This document shows positions 6,256 to 9,480 of a DNA stretch of 9,480 nt, piece by piece. Made by a program: the position numbers and the translations under genes. The stretch is from Candidatus Zipacnadia bacterium (GTDB taxonomy: Bacteria > Armatimonadota > Zipacnadia > Zipacnadales > UBA5352): NCBI GenBank assembly GCA_029820915.1, contig JALGUI010000071.1, forward strand, positions 1 through 9,480, written 5' to 3'. The notes under the pieces are model-generated. The model had not been told where the DNA came from. It worked only from the letters and a program-made list of their open reading frames with translations, and searched no databases. Numbering within the stretch: position 1 is the stretch's first letter; each line of letters starts with the position of its first letter.

Positions 6256-9200
6256 TTGAACCGCGTGCTGACGTCTCTTGCCGCCATGGTGCTGATCGCC
6301 TGCTGCGCCGCCGCGACCGTGGCGCAGGGCCAGGCAACCGTCCTCGACCCGATCTCCCCGATCACCATTAGGCCCCTCACCAAGCGGCCGGCCATCGCCA
6401 CGGACGCCCAGGGCAACGTGATGGTCGTCTTCTGGGGCAAGCGCGACGACGAGAGCGTGCTGTGGTCGCTGCTCAGTTCTGGTGGCGCGTGGTCGGATGC
6501 GGAGGTGCCGCTGCCGGCGGGCGACGACCGCTGGCACTGGTTCGACCTCTACGACCTCGCGGGGCGCAGCGGGCAGTTCGCGCTGCTGCTCAAGAACCAC
6601 AGTCACAACCGCAGTCACAAGTACTACGCACTGTGGTCCGGCGGCTCGTGGTCAACGCCGGTCGAGTTCCCCGATGACGTGGAGCATCCACGCGAGCTCG
6701 GCTTCGATGCGTCGGGCAATCTCCTCACATGGGAGCCCGGCACGCACTCGTACCTGGCCCGCATGAGCGGCGGCGTCTGGCAGAGGGTCGAGCTGCCCCA
6801 GCGGCAGGAGACGCGTTACAGCTCGTGCCCGCCGAATCGCCTGGTCCTCGGCCGCACGGGAGCGCTGCACCTCCTCGGAGAGACCCGCAGGAGCGCCACG
6901 GGCGGTGTGCTGATGGTCGGGTCGTGTCCCGCCGGCGCGGACCCGATGCAGCCGTCCTCGTGGGTCTATCAGCCACCGGGCTACGATCGCGAGCACTCCG
7001 GCGGGCCCCGGCTGAAGCACGAAGTGGGCTACGCCCTGGACTGGCCGCGGCAGACGGTGTGGATGAGCTGGGAGGGGTCGGGCCGCGAGGACGGGGGCAA
7101 GATCTTCGTCGGCCACGCACCCATAGGGACCACCTCGGAGGCCGGATGGGTGACCTGGGAGATCGCGCTGCAGGATGGTGACATCGACGAGCAGCAGATC
7201 GCGTGCAGCGGCGCCGGGGCCGCCGGCGTGGCATACAAGGCCCGTGTGAACCACCAGGACGAGCTGTACTTCCGCTGGCTGCCGCCCAACGGCCCCGGCG
7301 AGCCGATCCAGATCGCGCGCCCTGGATCTCAGACCGAGGCGGCCGATTTCCAGCAACTCTACAACGGAACACTCGCCATGTGCGTCGGCGCGGACGGAAC
7401 GGCACATGTGGTCATCAAGGGGAAGAAGCGCGGCGAGTATCCGGAAAACGCCGAGCGTCTCTACTACTCACGCGTCACCGGCGGCGCCGTCCTACAGACT
7501 GAGCCGGGCGTCACGGGCGGCGCCACCGAGGTCGCGGGCGGACAGCCCGGCGGCGAGCAGACGGGCGGTCAACAGACCGACTGGCAGCAGCAGGGCGGCA
7601 AGCCGGACCTGCTGCCGGCTCTCGCTCTGGACGACGATCTCGCCTACGAGCGCGATGGGCAGACGGTCTATCGGTGCCGGCAGTACTATGAGATCGTGCG
7701 GCCTGAGGTGGCCGTCCGGAACATCGCGTCGCAGTACTTCGGCGACGTCGAGGTGGACGTATTCATCGACGGGGTAGTGGTGCACTACGTGGGGCACGAC
7801 GAGTCCGGGCACATGCGCCCGATGATCGAGCGCGATGACGAGCTTGACATCACGCTGCGCATGCCCCGGCTGAAGTACCAGTACCAGCTCGAGGAGGGCT
7901 GGCAGCCGCCCGTGCTGCAGCTTGAGGACAGGGACCAGGGACCGCGGGTCAGGATGCACTCGCCGCTGGGACGCAAGACCATCCGGGTGGTCGTAGACCC
8001 GAATGACAAGATCGACGAGGTGAACGAGGACAACAACGTCGTCGAGATGGAGTACGAGGTCTCCGGAGCGCGCGAGGATGAGGACCGGCTGCGCCTTGAG
8101 TCGCTGGCAGGGCGGACGCTGATCGTGGGGTACAACGACCTGGCCATCCGTAACTGCACGCTCGCCGCCAACACGCCGATCGCCGCTCCGGGGCTGATCC
8201 AGGCGCCGACGACGGTGCGCATGATCGTCGAGAACCCGCGCGGCGCCAGCTTCTTCCGCGATGTACCCGTAGCGGTGCTCATTGACGACGAGGAGGTGGC
8301 GCGGCAGACGATCCCGTTGATTGACGGCGAGTACCGGCTGCACAACAGCGAGGTAACCGCGCACGGCTGGCCGGGTGCCGAGGAGCGGCGTGGTCCAGAC
8401 ATCCGCGGCGGGTTCCTGGAGATTCCGGTGGACCTTGCGAACGTGGCCATCGGCGCGCATACGCTGACGGTTGTCGTGGACCCGGAGGACGCCTGCGCGG
8501 ACCTGCAGCGCGACAACAACGTTGCGACCATCCCCCTGCGCGTGCGCGAGCGCGGCGGGACACTGCAGGTGAAGGTAAGGGACACAGACACCGGCCGGGG
8601 CGTCTCGCTGGCGCATGTCAGGCTGAGCAACCTGTTTTTCGCCCGCACCGATCGAAGCGGCCTGTTGGCTATCCCGGACGTGCCCGCCGGGGATTACGAC
8701 CCCCGCGATCTGTGGTGTAGCCGCCCCTACCCCGGCCCGCGCTACGCCGGCCGCGGCGCCGACGCGGCGTTTACCGTGCGCAACAACCAGGCGACGCAGG
8801 TGACCGCCTCGCTGGAGCTGCCGGTGGACGTCTACCTGGAGATCACCGACGCCGAGACGAACGCGGCCATGGACGCCCCGGCCAGCGCTCAGCTCACCTG
8901 GGCGGGCACCACGCCCTGGGGAACCAGCGACACCGGCGAGATCGTGGGCTGGCGGCAGGGCAACTCCCGGCTGGTCTTCCCCGACGCCCGGCCCGGCCAG
9001 TGCACCATCGCAGCGGATGCCTACGCCTACGAGCGCGCCACGCTGCAGGCGGACGTGCATCGCGATAACGCCGGTGAGTGCCACCTGCAGATGACGCTTG
9101 AGCGCTCACCGCGCGGGACGGTGCAGGTGACCGTCACCGACCAGAACGGGAACGCCGTGCGAGGTGCATGCGTCTCTCTGCAGAACGTTCCGCGCGGTGC

Positions 9201-9480
9201 CTGCACGGACAACGACGGCGTCGCGACCATCACCGAGGTCGAGGCCGGACGGTCCTACACCGCCGTCGCCTCGGCCGAGGACTACACCACCGGCAGCGCC
9301 GCCACCGGGACCGTCACCGCCGGCGCGACGCAGCAGGCGAGCATCCAGATCGCGAAGATCAATCGACGCGAGAAGGCCGTCAGCTTCGACGGCATCACCT
9401 GGGCGCAGTGCGAGAGCTGGCCGGGCTTCAGCTTCGGGCCGGTCAGCTCCGACGGCTACGAGGTCTCGGCCGAGCATGGC
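6256..9480 (+). CDS. Large exported protein: propeller-like, two CARDB, CarboxypepD-like repeats (3' end missing)
   Basis: An open frame of 1075 codons runs from TTG 6256 to the last base of the window without a stop. The signal sequence is MNRVLTSLAAMVLIACCAAATVA; it could be cut by signal peptidase I after A23 or, since LIAC matches a lipobox, be lipidated on C16. Residues about 24-410 look like a beta-propeller: motif GGxW recurs at W79, W132 and W175, with strands such as ATDAQGNVMVVFW and GFDASGNLLTWE, reminiscent of BNR/sialidase-like folds; no catalytic set is recognised. A Gly/Gln-rich linker spans about 409-449. CARDB-like domains cover about 450-600 (begins PDL, ends IDEVNEDNNVV) and 620-763 (ends ADLQRDNNVA). 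Carboxypeptidase-regulatory or PEGA-like beta domains cover about 768-852, 856-950 and 953-1034, and a new segment starts after 1035. It is probably a surface adhesin or glycan-binding partner of the divergent protein; the function is inferred. Confidence 0.85.
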   Translation, partial: MNRVLTSLAAMVLIACCAAATVAQGQATVLDPISPITIRPLTKRPAIATDAQGNVMVVFWGKRDDESVLWSLLSSGGAWSDAEVPLPAGDDRWHWFDLYDLAGRSGQFALLLKNHSHNRSHKYYALWSGGSWSTPVEFPDDVEHPRELGFDASGNLLTWEPGTHSYLARMSGGVWQRVELPQRQETRYSSCPPNRLVLGRTGALHLLGETRRSATGGVLMVGSCPAGADPMQPSSWVYQPPGYDREHSGGPRLKHEVGYALDWPRQTVWMSWEGSGREDGGKIFVGHAPIGTTSEAGWVTWEIALQDGDIDEQQIACSGAGAAGVAYKARVNHQDELYFRWLPPNGPGEPIQIARPGSQTEAADFQQLYNGTLAMCVGADGTAHVVIKGKKRGEYPENAERLYYSRVTGGAVLQTEPGVTGGATEVAGGQPGGEQTGGQQTDWQQQGGKPDLLPALALDDDLAYERDGQTVYRCRQYYEIVRPEVAVRNIASQYFGDVEVDVFIDGVVVHYVGHDESGHMRPMIERDDELDITLRMPRLKYQYQLEEGWQPPVLQLEDRDQGPRVRMHSPLGRKTIRVVVDPNDKIDEVNEDNNVVEMEYEVSGAREDEDRLRLESLAGRTLIVGYNDLAIRNCTLAANTPIAAPGLIQAPTTVRMIVENPRGASFFRDVPVAVLIDDEEVARQTIPLIDGEYRLHNSEVTAHGWPGAEERRGPDIRGGFLEIPVDLANVAIGAHTLTVVVDPEDACADLQRDNNVATIPLRVRERGGTLQVKVRDTDTGRGVSLAHVRLSNLFFARTDRSGLLAIPDVPAGDYDPRDLWCSRPYPGPRYAGRGADAAFTVRNNQATQVTASLELPVDVYLEITDAETNAAMDAPASAQLTWAGTTPWGTSDTGEIVGWRQGNSRLVFPDARPGQCTIAADAYAYERATLQADVHRDNAGECHLQMTLERSPRGTVQVTVTDQNGNAVRGACVSLQNVPRGACTDNDGVATITEVEAGRSYTAVASAEDYTTGSAATGTVTAGATQQASIQIAKINRREKAVSFDGITWAQCESWPGFSFGPVSSDGYEVSAEHG
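7480..7602 (+). other. Gly/Gln-rich linker in the plus-strand secreted protein
   Basis: Residues about 409-449 are low-complexity, dominated by G, Q, T and E, with GGQ-type repeats. They separate the propeller-like N-terminal region from the CARDB domains, so they act as a flexible hinge rather than a folded domain. Confidence 0.6.
7987..8043 (+). repeat. CARDB C-terminal signature, first copy (protein-level repeat)
   Basis: Encodes VVVDPNDKIDEVNEDNNVV (residues 578-596), the final strand-turn-strand of a CARDB domain. It aligns with 8470-8526 in the same gene and with 2034-2090 in the divergent gene. Confidence 0.7.
8470..8526 (+). repeat. CARDB C-terminal signature, second copy (protein-level repeat)
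   Basis: Encodes VVVDPEDACADLQRDNNVA (residues 739-757). It keeps VVVDP and DNNV but replaces the acidic DE step with ADL and carries a cysteine, so it has diverged from the first copy. Confidence 0.65.

Noticed and set aside
6051..6440. Upstream extension of the minus-strand gene to an ATG at 6440
   Set aside because: It would run through the divergent promoter region and the start of the plus-strand gene; the signal peptide and ribosome site support the ATG at 6050.
7492..9084. Minus-strand 530-codon open frame
   Set aside because: It opposes the continuous 1075-codon plus-strand frame with clear domain repeats; no signal or family seen in it.
1..9480. CRISPR arrays, tRNA and rRNA genes
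   Set aside because: No regularly spaced direct repeats with spacers, no cloverleaf-like sequence and no rRNA-like conserved blocks were noticed.

Overview
The window is GC-rich throughout and reads as a genome fragment from an environmental bacterium with a polysaccharide-degrading lifestyle. Large secreted multidomain proteins (CBM9-like, CARDB, propeller-like), an S1-type sulfatase and degenerate intergenic heptad repeats would suit a Planctomycetota- or Armatimonadota-like lineage. That is an impression from gene content only; no marker gene is present.

Layout. (1) Bases 1-31, minus strand: the first ten codons of an IS110-family transposase, with a strong Shine-Dalgarno, running off the left edge. 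(2) Bases 32-476 hold no credible protein gene. The part just upstream of the transposase is packed with GC-rich hairpins, which is where IS110-group elements encode their bridge RNA. The rest is the 5' flank of the sulfatase. (3) Bases 477-1886, plus strand: a complete formylglycine-dependent sulfatase without a signal peptide. (4) Bases 1887-2024: a convergent intergenic spacer with five 7-nt repeats and an 11-bp hairpin that may end transcription from both sides. (5) Bases 2025-6050, minus strand: a 1341-residue secreted protein with an N-terminal CBM9-like domain, two or more further beta domains, a large helical core of unknown activity and a C-terminal CARDB domain. (6) Bases 6051-6255: a divergent promoter region in which the two predicted -10 elements overlap. 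(7) Bases 6256-9480, plus strand: a second secreted or lipid-anchored protein, at least 1075 residues long and open at the right edge. It has a propeller-like N-terminal region, a Gly/Gln-rich linker, two CARDB-like domains and repeated carboxypeptidase-regulatory-like domains.

The two large divergent genes look co-regulated and share the CARDB C-terminal signature, so they may act together on the cell surface or in the periplasm, probably on a glycan. The sulfatase next door would fit a sulfated substrate, but it lacks an export signal and is in a separate, convergent transcription unit, so this link is inference. The most novel items are the candidate bridge RNA of the IS110 element and the unassigned helical core of the 1341-residue protein.
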